Below, in pieces: positions 1-12,821 of a stretch of DNA of 64,000 nucleotides. Every line of letters begins with the position of its first letter. Position 1 is the stretch's first letter. The notes beneath the pieces are model-generated. The model made no database searches and was not told where the DNA came from. It was given only the letters and a program-made list of their open reading frames with translations. Both the position numbers and the translations under genes were made by a program. Source of the stretch: Phymorhynchus buccinoides (Eukaryota; Mollusca; Gastropoda; Neogastropoda; Raphitomidae); the NCBI GenBank assembly GCA_017654935.2, contig CM065690.1, positions 33,355,304 to 33,419,303 on the forward strand, written 5' to 3'.

Positions 1-33
<33 letters not shown>

Positions 34-57
34 ACCACCCCCCCCCCCCGCCCCGAC
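1..57. repeat. poly-C low-complexity run
   Basis: Almost pure cytosine with two or three interruptions at the very start of the window. Simple-sequence DNA with no coding content. Confidence 0.9.
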
Positions 58-1454
58 ATATTTTTGAAACTCTACAAAAACTTTGTACAAATTTGTTGAA
101 TTTAAAAAAAATATAAATAAGCAGAAAAACGCACACAGGTATCAAACGGTGGGATAGGACTACCAGAGATAAAAAAACCTTTGTCACTTCGTTTTAAAGC
201 TAACCGAGACCGTAAAACTGAAAACGGTGAATTCATAATGGAAGCAGATTTTACAAACAACTTTCCGTTTTATGGCATCTCGTTCATAAAACATGGACCT
301 GAACAACTAACAAGTTGCAAGTACAATCAGTTGGCTCAAGACGTGTAGAGCCTACAAATAGTTTATATATGAGTACAGAGAAAAGTGCAGGGGGCGGGGG
401 GGGGGGAAAATATTGGCTGAGCCTATTGTTTTAATAAACGAAAATGGGAACTACAAGATAACCTTCAAAAATCTCATGACTAAAATGTAAATTGTTGTAG
501 TATGATTTCTAACCCGTTGATGGTTACAAAGCTAGCATTTTCAGAACACTTTGCGAGATGCAATACTTACGGTAAGAAACAATCAACATATTAACGCAAC
601 ATTTTGTGCCAAAAAAATCTTTGCAATAAAAGGATGTAAAGGTACTATGATTTTTATTGAAAATAGACACTCCAAAATGCTGTGAAAAATGGGATCAAAA
701 CTATTCAACAAGCCATGATTGTGAAATCATGTATTTTTATATGCACATAAGATAAACGATGTTAAAGGTAAAATGGTTCAAGATTGAAATAATGCACAGA
801 TGTCTTGGGCACAACAAATTTTAAAAGAAAATCGGTGTAATATTAATGATAAATGTTCATTTGTAAAACAAAGAAGGACAGCGTGACCATGTATCTGGAA
901 ATGTAACCATGTAGAAATTGGGGAGCCCTTACTTGTGTTTGTAAAAGAAAGATGCTAAATGCCAATAATCTGTTCTTACCGAATCTCTGGTATTAATGGG
1001 GTTGATATACAATATTAAAATGATTTGGTGTTTTACTTTATTTGATATCCGCCAAACAATTAGGCAGCAAATTGAACGAAATTCATTCCTCAAGTACCTT
1101 TTTTCTGAAAAAAAAACTCCAAGCCGATACACTTGTGTGAAGAATATATCGCCAAGATACCCTTAACTACACAAGTTCTCTTGTCAAGTGGATGCCCTTA
1201 TCATAATATTAACCTGATGACAATATATGAAAAACAAAAAAAAAAATTCTTTTCTGTTTTCCTTAAAAAGATGTGATCTAATTTGTTCTTTAATGCCTTT
1301 GTATATAATGAATGTGCTGAGGCCTTATTCAGTATGGAGAATATCTGGGAACTTCAATAAGGATATTGTTCAGTCACCACTCCTAGTTTCGTTGGGGTAT
1401 TTTTATTTTTTATTTATTTTTTAGTGTATGTAGGTGGGTACTATTGTGTGTTGT
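58..1454. other. AT-rich non-coding stretch, nothing recognised
   Basis: I see no exon, RNA gene or known repeat family here. The short open frames have no recognisable protein features. It may be an upstream intron of the anoctamin gene or intergenic DNA. Confidence 0.5.
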
Positions 1455-1540
1455 GCGTGTGTGTGTGTGTGTGTGGTGTTGTGTGTGCGGTTGTGTGGGT
1501 GTGTGTGTGTGTGGTGTGTGTGGGTGTGTGTGTGTGTTAT
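1455..1540. repeat. (GT)n microsatellite, interrupted
   Basis: Alternating GT with scattered GG and GC interruptions. The open frames across it on both strands are repeat artefacts. Confidence 0.9.
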
Positions 1541-1754
1541 GTGTAGCGATTTCGTTCTTTTTATCATAGGTATTGAGACGACTTTTTATTGTTTTTGTTT
1601 GTTGAAAATGCCATTTGTGAAAAGTAAAAAAAAAAGGTTTAATAATAATAACAAAAAAGATCATTGGGAAACCTACAAATAAAAAGAAAAAAAGAAAAGA
1701 AAAAAGAAGCTATTGAGCTATCCTTACCCTCAATAAAATACATTTGTATGTTCG

Positions 1755-2346
<592 letters not shown>

Positions 2347-2555
2347 GGGAAGACGGGGTAAAAAGAGCATGGGCGGGTAAGAGAAAGCCCACCCAATTAT
2401 TCTCATGAACTGGAAGCAAAAATTTCGTCGTCATTTTGACCATAGACGAGCGTTAATGTATAGCATTGTTATGGGAAATTTGACTGAAATTGTCTTATTC
2501 ATGAGATAATTGGGGTAGGCTTCTTACGTCCATGCGGCTTTTTAACCCGTCTTCC
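2347..2555. mobile_element. palindromic MITE-like element (GAAGACGGG termini)
   Basis: The left end reads GAAGACGGGGTAAAAAG with a GGGCGGGTAAGA stretch after it. The right end is the near inverted copy, CTTTTTAACCCGTCTTC. Such terminal inversion with no coding capacity is typical of a non-autonomous DNA transposon. The superfamily is not clear. Confidence 0.6.
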
Positions 2556-2950
2556 ATATGTGTCCGTTTTCAGTTGGACTGGTCTCCCTGCTGCATTACA
2601 TTTCGACCACATTCTGATTTCGGAGGAGCTCAAAGGAGACATTGATTTGGACGCCTGAATGAAAATCTTAATTAATGTCTTAACAGAATAGTGATTTTAG
2701 ACAACATGCCAAAAACCATGAAAACAAATATGACATGCAGCTTAACAACAACAAACAACAAAGGAAGCCAAAACACTATACAGTAAACTTCCAAAGGCGT
2801 GGACAGCATCATCGCAATTAAAGCAATGTAATTTTCTTTAAAATACCTGATATATGATACTTATGAAACAAAGCGAACGACAGCTTCAATCACGAATTGT
2901 AAAATCGTAAGACGTTCGTGGACAGAATTCTTTTACGTGGGTAACCAATA

Positions 2951-3417
2951 TAGGTGAAGACGGGTTAAAAAGCCCATGGGCGGTCAAAGCCCATGCCAAT
3001 TATTATGAAATAAAAGAAAATTCAGTCAAATTTGCGATGAGACGAATCTAAACATAACACTAGTCTCACGGCGCAAAACTGTGAGCTGAAAGTGTTGCAT
3101 TCGAGCTAATTGGCAGGGCTCTCCCGCCCATGGGCTTTTTACCCGAAAATTTCAGTCAAATTTGCGGATTGGACGAATGCAAATCAAACAATGTACTCAA
3201 GGGCAAATGTGACTGAAATTGTTCATTTCATAGAGATAATTTGTATGGGCTCTTACCCGCCCATGGGCTTGTTACCAGAAAATTTCAGTCAAATTTGCGA
3301 TGAGACGAATGCTAAACTTAACTAGTTCAAGGGCAAAATGTGACTGAAATTTGTTTCATTTCATGAGATAAGGCATGGGCTTCTACACGCTAGGGCTTTT
3401 TACCCCGTCCTCACCTA
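2951..3417. mobile_element. second copy of the GAAGACGGG MITE with internal tandem repeats
   Basis: The ends are inverted (AGGTGAAGACGGGTTAAAAA on the left, TTTTTACCCCGTCCTCACCT on the right). The interior repeats a block of roughly 120 bp three times, each with AAAATTTCAGTCAAATTTGC and a CCATGGGCTTTTTACC-like motif. It has apparently grown by internal tandem duplication. Confidence 0.6.
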
Positions 3418-3500
3418 AGTTAGTAATAGGCTAATAGGCCTTCCCCAAGATATTTGGCATTATACATATGTTAAAGGCACGGCAGGACGATAAAAGAGGG

Positions 3501-4000
3501 NNNNNNNNNNNNNNNNNNNNNNNNNNNNNNNNNNNNNNNNNNNNNNNNNNNNNNNNNNNNNNNNNNNNNNNNNNNNNNNNNNNNNNNNNNNNNNNNNNNN
3601 NNNNNNNNNNNNNNNNNNNNNNNNNNNNNNNNNNNNNNNNNNNNNNNNNNNNNNNNNNNNNNNNNNNNNNNNNNNNNNNNNNNNNNNNNNNNNNNNNNNN
3701 NNNNNNNNNNNNNNNNNNNNNNNNNNNNNNNNNNNNNNNNNNNNNNNNNNNNNNNNNNNNNNNNNNNNNNNNNNNNNNNNNNNNNNNNNNNNNNNNNNNN
3801 NNNNNNNNNNNNNNNNNNNNNNNNNNNNNNNNNNNNNNNNNNNNNNNNNNNNNNNNNNNNNNNNNNNNNNNNNNNNNNNNNNNNNNNNNNNNNNNNNNNN
3901 NNNNNNNNNNNNNNNNNNNNNNNNNNNNNNNNNNNNNNNNNNNNNNNNNNNNNNNNNNNNNNNNNNNNNNNNNNNNNNNNNNNNNNNNNNNNNNNNNNNN
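3501..4000. other. assembly gap (500 N)
   Basis: Exactly 500 ambiguous bases. An upstream exon of the anoctamin gene could be hidden here. The open frames that run through it are artefacts. Confidence 1.
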
Positions 4001-4020
4001 AGTCTTTTAGCCAGCGTAAG

Positions 4021-4022
4021 CC

Positions 4023-4060
<38 letters not shown>

Positions 4061-4076
4061 CTACAACAACAACAAC
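4021..4076. repeat. (CAA)n microsatellite
   Basis: About 18 CAA triplets with one CTA interruption, directly after the gap. Confidence 0.95.
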
Positions 4077-4352
4077 CTATTCTTTCTGGTCCTGTCACTA
4101 TATATATTACCTTTATTGCTACTCTTGTTGTGGATATTTACACAGACCTGTTTACTCTACTCTTTTCGAGTAGTATTCTACTCAATTTGGACCTCTACTA
4201 CTATTCAAAATTGAAAATAATGCTCTAATTACTCATTTTCAATGAACATTGTTTGATGGTTTAATGAAGAGGACTACTCATTTCACACCAAAACTACTCA
4301 TTTCAGCTATCCAGACTACTCAAGACTTGTGTAGGGGGTAAACAGGTCTGTT

Positions 4353-4878
4353 AGCCCTCTTCTGCGTTCTTTGCACTGGCTTCCTGTCGCAGACAGAATT
4401 GAGTATAAATTAAACACACTTTGCTATAAATCTATTCATAAAGCTGCTCCATCTTACCTCTGTGACAATATTTCCATCTATACGCCAGCTCGCACTTTAC
4501 GTTCAGTTTCTGACCCTCTTTCTCTCCAGATCCCTAGGTATAAGCTTTCAACTGTTGGTCGGCGCTCTTTTGCTGTCTCAGGACCGACCTCCTGGAACAA
4601 ACTTCCTCTCTCCCTCCGTCAGCGACCGACTCTCTCTGCTTTCAAAGCTAACCTCAAAACCCACCTGTTCCCCCGTCATTAAAGCTCCTCTCTCTTTATC
4701 TTCTCTCTCTTGCCATTAGGTCTGTTTCTGCTATATTCCATTTATGTTATCTGTGTGTGTTCGCGTTGTATTGCGTTTGTGTTTGAATGCGCTTTGAATG
4801 CTAACGTGTGTGTGCGCTTTGATTTGATTTATATCAAGATTCAGCGCCGTATAAATACTGTATGTTGTTGTTGTTGTT
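4353..4878 (+). mobile_element. LINE 3' end (non-LTR retrotransposon, reverse transcriptase C-terminus)
   Basis: The frame at about 4353-4682 encodes the typical C-terminal end of a non-LTR retrotransposon ORF2: LHWLPVADRIEYKLNTL near the start, then an APSYL motif, YTPARTLRS, WNKLPLSLR and a final FKANLKTHLF. A short 3' UTR follows, ending in a GCGCCGTATAAATACTGTAT stretch and a (GTT)n tail. This is the usual structure of CR1/L2/Jockey-type elements that are 5' truncated. The exact clade is inference. Confidence 0.8.
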
Positions 4879-4972
4879 TACAATTCATTATAGAATTGTG
4901 GGCATGTCCAAACGGAAATCTGATTGTGTAAATTGAATTGTTTGATTTCTTGCTTTCTTTTTTTCTTAACAG

Positions 4973-5068
4973 AGAGGTGAGGAGATCCATTTTGCCAAAA
5001 TTCACGCACCGTACGAGGTACTCAGGAGATACGCTGACATCTTGAAGATCCGTCTTCCGATGAAACAG
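4973..5068 (+). CDS. ANO7: anoctamin local exon 1 (cytosolic domain)
   Basis: 32 codons, phase 0 at both ends. It encodes HFAKIHAPYEVLRRYAD followed by ILKIRLPMK. This is the conserved KIHAPWEVL-type strand and helix of the anoctamin N-terminal dimerisation domain. The acceptor is TTTTTCTTAACAG and the donor CAG/GTCTGA. An earlier exon must exist because the frame is open at the 5' border and there is no start codon. Confidence 0.92.
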
Positions 5069-5100
5069 GTCTGATATTGTTATTGGTGTTAGCATTTATT

Positions 5101-5340
5101 CATGGGTGCAACTTTTCCTGGTATACAAGGATTTCCTGTTTTTGAATTTTACCAGAAAAGGAAGATCTTTGTGTGTCTACTGTATTTTTCAAACACTTTA
5201 GAATAAGCATATGTATAAATTGTGGAAAAAGCAAACTAAAATACCTTCATAAATCAATTTTTGCTTCAGCTGCAGGGGGACATTACCCCTGAACCCCGGC
5301 CTTTCAGGTTTTTTTTTCATTTTGTGTAGTTGCACCCATG
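5101..5340. mobile_element. MITE with CATGGGTGCAACT inverted ends, copy 1
   Basis: Starts CATGGGTGCAACTTTTCC and ends TAGTTGCACCCATG, an inverted terminal match. The interior carries ACCAGAAAAGGAAG and GCAGGGGGACATTACCCCTG. Related elements lie at 34452, 39414, 47935 and 53345. It sits 32 bp into the intron after local exon 1. Confidence 0.75.
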
Positions 5341-5446
5341 TTTATTAGATGATACGTTAAAAAAAAAATTCACAACCCTTTCTGAGTAAAAAAAGAAGAA
5401 GAATGACAGTAATCTCTGAGTAATGGGTACTTATCCCATTTTCACT

Positions 5447-5450
5447 GAGA

Positions 5451-5498
<48 letters not shown>
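5447..5498. repeat. (GA)n microsatellite
   Basis: About 50 bases of GA with one CA interruption. Confidence 0.95.
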
Positions 5499-5499
<1 letters not shown>

Positions 5500-5971
5500 T
5501 TTAATTGTTTTCAGAAAGTGCTATGATAAAAGAAACTTGATAACTCATCATCTGGATGCAAGAATTATTTTGTTCATTATTACTTTTTAGGATGATGATT
5601 TGTATTTCCTTTGACAAATGAAACAATTAACTTAGGAAGGCATTGAAGCATATTGTTTTGTTATACATTGATCAATTTAGCGTAGTTCTGAATTGTTTTC
5701 CTTCAGGCAGAAGTCTGGTGTATGTCGGTGCATTGCTTTGTAAAATAGAATTGACAGTTGCTAATGTTTTTTTCTGACTGTACGAATATTTGTTGTAAAG
5801 GTTGCCGGCTTGAATTGCCCCAGAAGAGCAATAATAAGGGTAATTAATCATCCATTTAATTTCTTTGACAAAAACTATGAATTTTTTTTTATGGTGACTG
5901 GGTTAAGGATATTTCGCTTCTTTTGTTTCTGGGTTTTGTGAGATTTTACTAGCTTTTTTAGTTATTTGTTT

Positions 5972-6204
5972 TTAACCCTTTTGCCGCCAGCCATTTTCAG
6001 CAAAAAAATACCATTAAACAGAAAATAAAATATCTGCAATATTGCGAATTCCTCTGTGACATATATAACAGTAGGCGTATCCTTACCTCCCAAAATTAAG
6101 AAAATAAGGTCTTTGGATAACAGGTCCCGATTTGATGCCTTTTAGTAACATGGGTGTTAAACCATTGTGGTGCTAAAATGCGACATTGGCGGTGGAAGGG
6201 TTAA
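5972..6204. mobile_element. TTAA-flanked MITE (piggyBac-like), copy 1
   Basis: Flanked by TTAA on both sides. The ends are inverted: CCCTTTTGCCGCCAGCC and GGCGGTGGAAGGG. TTAA target duplication with CCC...GGG ends is the hallmark of piggyBac-type elements. No transposase is present. Five further copies occur in this window. Confidence 0.7.
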
Positions 6205-6358
6205 AGTAGTTTGACCTTTGGATCTAGAACTGTTTATTTTCTTTCTGACTTTGAATGTTTTGGCTAGAGGGTTCAACCAATAGAAGATATTATTGTGCCT
6301 GCTTGTGACGAACCGTTTTATTTTCATTTTGTTTGTTTGTTGTTTTGATTTGTTGTAG

Positions 6359-6400
6359 AAACTGGTGAACCAACATGGCAAGAAGTTTGAGAACTTGCAG
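6359..6400 (+). CDS. ANO7: anoctamin local exon 2 (14-codon microexon)
   Basis: Encodes KLVNQHGKKFENLQ between a good acceptor (TTTGTTGTAG) and donor (CAG/GTTAGC). It is phase 0 at both ends, so it could be included or skipped without a frame change. It lies where anoctamins have a variable linker after the LRLPM-type strand. There is no family motif, so this call rests on the splice sites and phase alone. Confidence 0.6.
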
Positions 6401-7189
6401 GTTAGCACATGTTGTGGGACATGCTCCATTTCTCTTTCTCTGTTTTTTTCCCTCTTCATATCATTGATGCTTTCGTTATCTTGTCCCTCTTTCTTTCTCA
6501 AAACGTTATTGGAAAATAGGCATTGCCTACAGTTGCTGAAAGGACCAGAAAATATGAATTTGAAAAAAACAAAAAACAATAAAAGAAAACCCACTTCTTT
6601 ATTGACAAATGCAACCATTCTCTAATTGTTAATTAATACCTTCATGGCTGTGCTGATTCATGTAATTGCAGCTTTTGTCTATTTTGCTTGATTTGGTGTG
6701 TTTGTTGCAACTGCTTGTTCTTTTCCCCTGCATTTTGGGAGAATGTTATGTGTCACCTACTTAGGTAAAAGCTTACCGTACAGGTATAGCCTTTTTATTG
6801 ATTGATTGATTGACTGATTGCATGCAACTTTTTCGTTATTTTCGCAGTTTTATTCTTTAAAAAAAAAGAGCTTAAGTTTAATGATGCTACACAATGAAGA
6901 ATTTATAGTTATTTTTTTAGGGCATTCTCTTGTTTTTGGTGCATGATATCCCCATCTGATGCAAGCAATTATCTCAATACAATATCATTTCATGAGCTTC
7001 TTCCCTAAAGATTAAAAAAAAGAAGTCTTGAAATCAAGTTAATATTCTGAAAATCTGTAGAATCATTTAACGGACAGACTGGATATTATATGCAGATAGG
7101 TTTGGGCATGAATGTGTACATGCCTTCATATTTCTTACTTCCAGATTATTTTTGGTATATGGTATATTCTAGTCACAGAGACTTATCAA
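6401..7189. other. intron sequence, nothing recognised
   Basis: AT-rich intronic DNA. I see no exon, repeat family or RNA gene. Confidence 0.5.
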
Positions 7190-7445
7190 TCTTGGAAAAC
7201 CTAGATATCAATTTGACCATACCAGACAGCAAGATTTCCCCTTGCTCTTACCGACTTTCAACTGCCGTGGGATTTTTATGTGCACGGGTCAGACTAGCTT
7301 TAAGTCCCCATCCAAAGGACTCGACGTTCAGTTCGATTTTCCTGTCAAACTAGAAAGAAAGGGTGAGGCTGGGATTCGAACCCGTGTCACTCACGTTGCT
7401 GTCACGCATTTCATTTGGCAGGTGAACGTCTTAACCACTCTGCCA
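7190..7445 (-). mobile_element. tRNA-derived SINE-like element
   Basis: Contains GGGATTCGAACCCGTG, the reverse complement of a tRNA B box, and TTAACCACTCTGCCAC, which resembles the anticodon arm side of a tRNA head. The left part has TGGGATTTTTATGTGCACGG and ATCCAAAGGACTCGACG, a block shared with the element near 19440-19645. The B box orientation points to the - strand. It is not a functional tRNA gene because no full cloverleaf is visible. Confidence 0.55.
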
Positions 7446-7806
7446 CCTTTCTCTCTACATATATATGTAGAGAGAAAGGAGACAGGCATGGTCAAAGGGA
7501 AGTAGCCCGGAATATTTGCAAAATAATGTTATACTACAGCCTTCCCACTTGTTTTTTCTATTGTTTTGAATGCTATATATATGTATATGGAATTCCTGTA
7601 ATTTCTGTGTTATTTCATCTTTCTTGCAACACATGCACGCAGAATATGCATGAAAGCTATGCAAGCAGCCAAGCATACTAGCGAGGTGGGACTATTGCCA
7701 TATTTGAAACAATCGTGCACTTTGTGACAAGTCTTTGAAACTGATCACGGTGACAGGCACTGGGCAAGTATTGTGGATGGGACATGAGCATGGGTGTACG
7801 CCTATA
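7446..7806. other. intron sequence, nothing recognised
   Basis: AT-rich. A short inverted TACATATATATGTA stretch lies near 7457-7470. No gene seen. Confidence 0.5.
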
Positions 7807-7918
7807 TGTGTCAAATTCCCTCTTATGCTTGGAAGATTTCTTAAGATTTCTTACCAGCTACAAGAGGGAAAACACGTGAAAACCATGATTTTGACACGTG
7901 ACGTAGTGGGTCTTTAAA
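7807..7918. mobile_element. palindromic MITE (TTTAAAGACCC termini), copy 1
   Basis: Contains ATTCCCTCTTATGCTTGG, CTTACCAGCTACAAGAGGG and GACACGTGACGTAGTGGGTC followed by TTTAAA. It is the reverse complement of the copy at 50773-50905. Confidence 0.55.
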
Positions 7919-8767
7919 AAAAGAAATAATAACGACGATGATTTGCCTCTGAATCTTCATTTTACCCTCACTTTGTTTGCTCATTTTATTATTTTGGTTT
8001 CTCGTTTGATGTTTGACAGGATAATTGTACACTAAAAGAGGTATTTCTTTCTACCTTACCGTCTCTTGTAAAGAAACGGAGTGTTCTTCCGAAGTATCTT
8101 TTTAACCCAGAGTCTAACAAGGAGTTTATCTAGTTTCAGTCTTTTCTGTTTATACTTTTTTGTTTGTTTTGTTTTTTTGAAATTTGTTTTATTGCTAGCA
8201 AGATCTTTTTTCGGTTTGTTTTACTTGTGTGCTGTATTCAGTAAAATAGAACCTCTCAGTAGGCCAATACACCATCCGTTTTCTGTTCTCACAGAGTGAA
8301 AGATTAGCATTAAAAACGAAATGCAAGCAACTGCTATGAGGTTGTCAATAGTAAACATTTCAAGACATTGTTTGTTCTGTTAGCATTTCAATATTTTCTC
8401 TTATGTCTTGGACGTAGAGTATAACATTTTAGCAATTTTAAGTTTTCTTGGATTAATTTAATTGTTAAAAAATTGTTAAAGAATGTTAATGCTGTGTATG
8501 TGTGATACATAATTACCCAGTATTATGTAATCAGAAGTGCTTTCAGGCATGCTTTTCGCTAAAACATTTACTGCATGTTTTGAAGAAAACAGAGATGTTA
8601 ATGATGAATTTTATTTTAGCGGATGTGTGATGGCTTGTAAACACACTAATACTTTTATTTATTTATTTTGTTTTATGTTTTGCCTTGTTTCAGTCTCAGG
8701 AAAATTTATTTTTAGTCAATGAGGTGATCCAGATGTGCTCATTGGTTTTTTTTGATGGGTGGCCAGT
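7919..8767. other. intron sequence, nothing recognised
   Basis: AT-rich intronic DNA with no exon or known repeat seen. Confidence 0.5.
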
Positions 8768-9094
<327 letters not shown>

Positions 9095-9118
9095 CAACTT
9101 TGTGCATGCATGTGTTGT

Positions 9119-9412
9119 GCTGATAATGTCATCTTGCCGTGCTTCTCTCTTTAATAGTGGTGGAGAAATTATGTGTGGCCTTGTGGCTGTGTGCAGTGAT
9201 GATAGATTGTGTGAGTTGGATGTGTGCTGCATTTAGCAGTAGCAATTCAGATTTGCACATTGAGTACTGTGTTTGTGAGCAATGTGTGTGTTCCTGTGTG
9301 GAGTGAAAAGCAAATTCTTTAGTTACTGTGATTAGGTAGAAAATACATTGGAGTGTTTGCTAAATGTGCTGCTACTAATGTTCCACACGTCAAACAGCCC
9401 TCCTACACCCTC
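9119..9412. repeat. local segmental duplication, copy A
   Basis: Matches 10103-10380 with substitutions and small indels. Both start with AATGTCATCTTGCC and end with GTCAAACAGCCCTCCTA. It lies between the two long GT tracts. Confidence 0.8.
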
Positions 9413-9485
9413 CTTCAGTCCCTTTGTTGTAGCCTCCCTTGACCCAAAACCCCTCAGTGAGTTGCTTGATCTGGTGTGGAGGTTT

Positions 9486-9920
<435 letters not shown>

Positions 9921-9928
9921 CCAGCTGT

Positions 9929-10082
9929 GCATGTATATGCTTGTATGCATGCATATAATGTGGTAGGATAGAATGGGAAATGGATACTGCAATTTATTAT
10001 TTCACTTATCTGTCTCCCTTACCATCTATTCTTATAACACCATGGATAAATATATTCGCCCAAGACATCACTATACACTCCA
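9929..10082. repeat. local segmental duplication, copy C
   Basis: Matches about 10590-10757. Both share TGTGGTAGGATAGAATG / GTGGTAGGATAGAATGAG and a long AT-rich block ending ATCACTATACACTC. Confidence 0.8.
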
Positions 10083-10102
10083 TGCATGCAAAGTGTTTCA
10101 CT

Positions 10103-11215
10103 CATAATGTCATCTTGCCATGCTTCTCTCTTTAATAGTGGTTTTGAAACTATTTGTGGCTGTGTGCAGTGATGATAGATTAACAGAGTTGGATGTGAGC
10201 TGCATTTAACAGTAGCAATTCAGATTTGCACATTGAGTACTGTTTTTCGAGCAATTTGTAAATTCCTGTGTGGAGGGAAAAGTTGAATTCTTTCCAGTTA
10301 CTCAGATTAGGTAGAAAAAACAATGGAGTGTTTTAGAATCTGCTGCTACTAACGTCTTTTCACGTCAAACAGCCCTCCTAGTTGTTCCTTTTGTCTTTCT
10401 TTGTGTGTTTTTCTCCCGTGTAAAAAAAACCTGACTGAGCTGTCTTGGTCTTGAGTCTTGTTCTTGTGTGCAGGTATTCATGTGCTGGTTCCCTCATGTC
10501 TATCAGAATTGTTTAAAGTTCTTTTTCCCTCCTTGTTAACATTGCACACAAACAACATTAACCCTTTTTGCGTGCTGCGTGTCGCGCACGCCAGCTCCTG
10601 CATGTAATGCTTGTATGCCAGCATATAACGTGGTAGGATAGAATGAGAAATGGATATTGCAATTTATTATTTCACTTATCTGTCTCCCTTACCATCTATT
10701 CTTATAACATCACGGACGAATATATCCGCCCAAGACATCACTATACACTCCCACCACATGCAAAGATGTTCACTGCCAAGCACACTGCCATGCTAATAAC
10801 CTTTTTAGAGCTTTTGCCACTGTTTCTGCAGTTATGCATGCGCTGTCGAAAAAATAGTTACTCCCCTCTTGTCGGTTGAGATGCAACGCAACAACCAAGA
10901 ATGTTAAAAAATACATGGCGCTAAACGAGTTAAATCCCACTTCCAGCAGTCCAGTATCTTTAAAAACAGAAAAGAATATGCCTCTAGAATAGATGTAAGT
11001 ATTGTCTTTGTTCATCATACCTGTTTCATAGTTGTTGGTTTTGTCTTTCGTTGTGTCTTTTTTCCCCGTGTAAATCGCGGTTGACCGTTTTGTGCTGTTT
11101 CTTGTCTTGGTCTGGTTCTAATGACAGGTATTCAGTCTTGTTCCCTCATGTCTATCAGAATTGTTTAAGTTCTTTTTCCCTCCTTTTTAACATTGCACAC
11201 GAACAACATTAACCC
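10103..11215. repeat. local segmental duplications, copies B and D plus a third pair
   Basis: 10103-10380 repeats 9119-9412. 10590-10757 repeats 9929-10082. 10395-10560 is repeated at 11038-11215 (shared GTTCTTTTTCCCTCC and ACATTGCACAC). A unit of roughly 0.65-1 kb has been tandemly copied and partly rearranged. The GT tracts are absent from the second copies. Confidence 0.7.
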
Positions 11216-11461
11216 TTTTGCCGCTGATGTCGCGTTTCTACAGCACACTGATTAAACACCCATGCCACTAAAAGCCATGAAATCAGGATCTGTCATCCAA
11301 TTACCTTGTGTTCTTAATGTTAGGACACAAGGAAAGTCCTTACTTGATACATGACAAAGGGAGATTCACAACATTGCATTTGCAGACGCCAACTTTTCTT
11401 TACTCAGGTATGTTTAACAGAAATTTCCTTCAGAAAAATGGCTGGCGGCAAAAAGGGTTAG
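11209..11461. mobile_element. TTAA-type MITE (piggyBac-like), copy 2, inverted
   Basis: Starts TTAACCCTTTTGCCGC and ends GCGGCAAAAAGGGTTA. The interior (ACACCCATGCCACTAAAAG) is the reverse complement of the interior of the other copies. The final base of the right TTAA is changed. Confidence 0.6.
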
Positions 11462-11781
11462 AGACTTTGGTGAATGTCAGTTCTTGTAAGCAGTCACATT
11501 CAGGGTTTTGATTTTAGTTTAAGTACTGCTATAGACTCTTGACTCATTTATTGAAGATAATCAAAAATAAACAAGATTCTACTTATCCAAGGAAGAAGTG
11601 TTTGTGATAAAAGAAAAAAATATGCCATATATATATATTTTTTTAAAGAACCTTAAATGGTGTGTGATAAGTGCATTGGCTTGGTGATAAATTATGTTTG
11701 TTAGTAAATTCATGTAGTTCTAGGTATGGTATAGGTATATTTGATAGAAAGGGCTAGAATCCATAGTAGTCGTCTAGTGGT

Positions 11782-11939
11782 AATTTTCAATAGGGCGTTT
11801 GCCACGAGTGTTCGTTCACTATAATTTGCCCGAGCTCGTTCTGCCCGAGTTGCACTGACCTCTCTAATTCAACTCTCTAAATTCAACTCAGTGAAATTCA
11901 AGGTCACCGGCGCGTGGCAAATGCTCTATTGAAATTGCT
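11782..11939. mobile_element. short hairpin MITE
   Basis: TTTTCAATAGGGCGTTTGCC at the left end is mirrored by GTGGCAAATGCTCTATTGAA at the right end. There is a further inner inverted pair around GAGCTCG. No coding capacity. Confidence 0.55.
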
Positions 11940-12238
11940 TGTTTAATATCAGTGTTTTGAAGTTAATGTGTACATTTCAGTCTGTACAATGTAACATCTA
12001 GATAGCTCAAAACGTTTTGTGGGGGTTTTTTGTTTATAATCCCACTGTTCTTTGTTTTAATGTGTCTTATCTTAAACACCAGAATTTTGAATATTTGAAC
12101 AAGATTTTTTTATAATTGATAATTTTGAATGCTTCATGGTGGGCGGTTTTCGTGTGCGAGTGTTCACTTGTAACTGAGACTGGTACATGTACTGAAAATC
12201 ACTTGACTGACAGATAACTTGTACACAACTCCATGACA

Positions 12239-12482
12239 TTAACCCTTTCACCGCCAGCCATATTTGAGCCAAAACAATCTATTAAATATACCTGGGTAGA
12301 GAATAAAATCCATCTGCAGTATTGGGGATTCTTCTGTGACATATAAAATAAGGTCTATCCTTACTTCCCAAAACTAAGACAATAGGGTCTTTGGATAATA
12401 GACCCCAATTTGATGACTTTTAGTGACATAGGTGTTAAATCATTGTGGTGCTAAAATGCGACTTTGGCGGTGAAAGGGTTAA
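12239..12482. mobile_element. TTAA-type MITE (piggyBac-like), copy 3
   Basis: TTAA flanks, CCCTTTCACCGCCAGCC left end and GGCGGTGAAAGGG right end. The interior has TTCTGTGACATATAAA and GGGTCTTTGGATAA, shared by the family. Confidence 0.75.
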
Positions 12483-12514
12483 TCGTTAGTCTGCTAATGT
12501 TGAGTGGATTCGAT

Positions 12515-12760
12515 TTAACACTTTCACCGCCTGCCATTTTTCAGCAAAACATTTCCATTAAACTTACCTGGGTAGAAAAAAAAATCTGTCTGTAATATTG
12601 GGGATTTTTCTGTGACATATTTAAAGTAAGGCCTATCCTTACCTCCCAAAATTAAGAGAATAGGGTCTTTGGATAACAGACCCTGATTTTATGCCTTCTA
12701 GTGACATGGGTGTTAAATCATTGTGGTGAAAAAATGCGACGTTGGCGGTGAAAGGGTTAA
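12515..12760. mobile_element. TTAA-type MITE (piggyBac-like), copy 4
   Basis: Second complete copy only 33 bp after the previous one, in the same orientation, with TTAA at both ends and the same interior motifs. Confidence 0.75.
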
Positions 12761-12821
12761 ATATATATTTTTAAAAAACTTGACTTCTGGTTACAAGATC
12801 ATGTTGGAAATCTTAGACTCA

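Noticed and set aside
3460..4098. Open frames of 180-212 codons across the N run
   Set aside because: Most residues are undetermined; the frames exist only because N contains no stop.
4371..4682. Independent 103-codon gene
   Set aside because: It is the C-terminal end of a truncated non-LTR retrotransposon, as shown by the SWNKLPLSLR and FKANLKTHL pattern and the 3' tail.
7354..7445. Functional tRNA gene on the - strand
   Set aside because: A B-box-like segment is present but no complete cloverleaf or terminator could be drawn. A tRNA-derived SINE explains it better.
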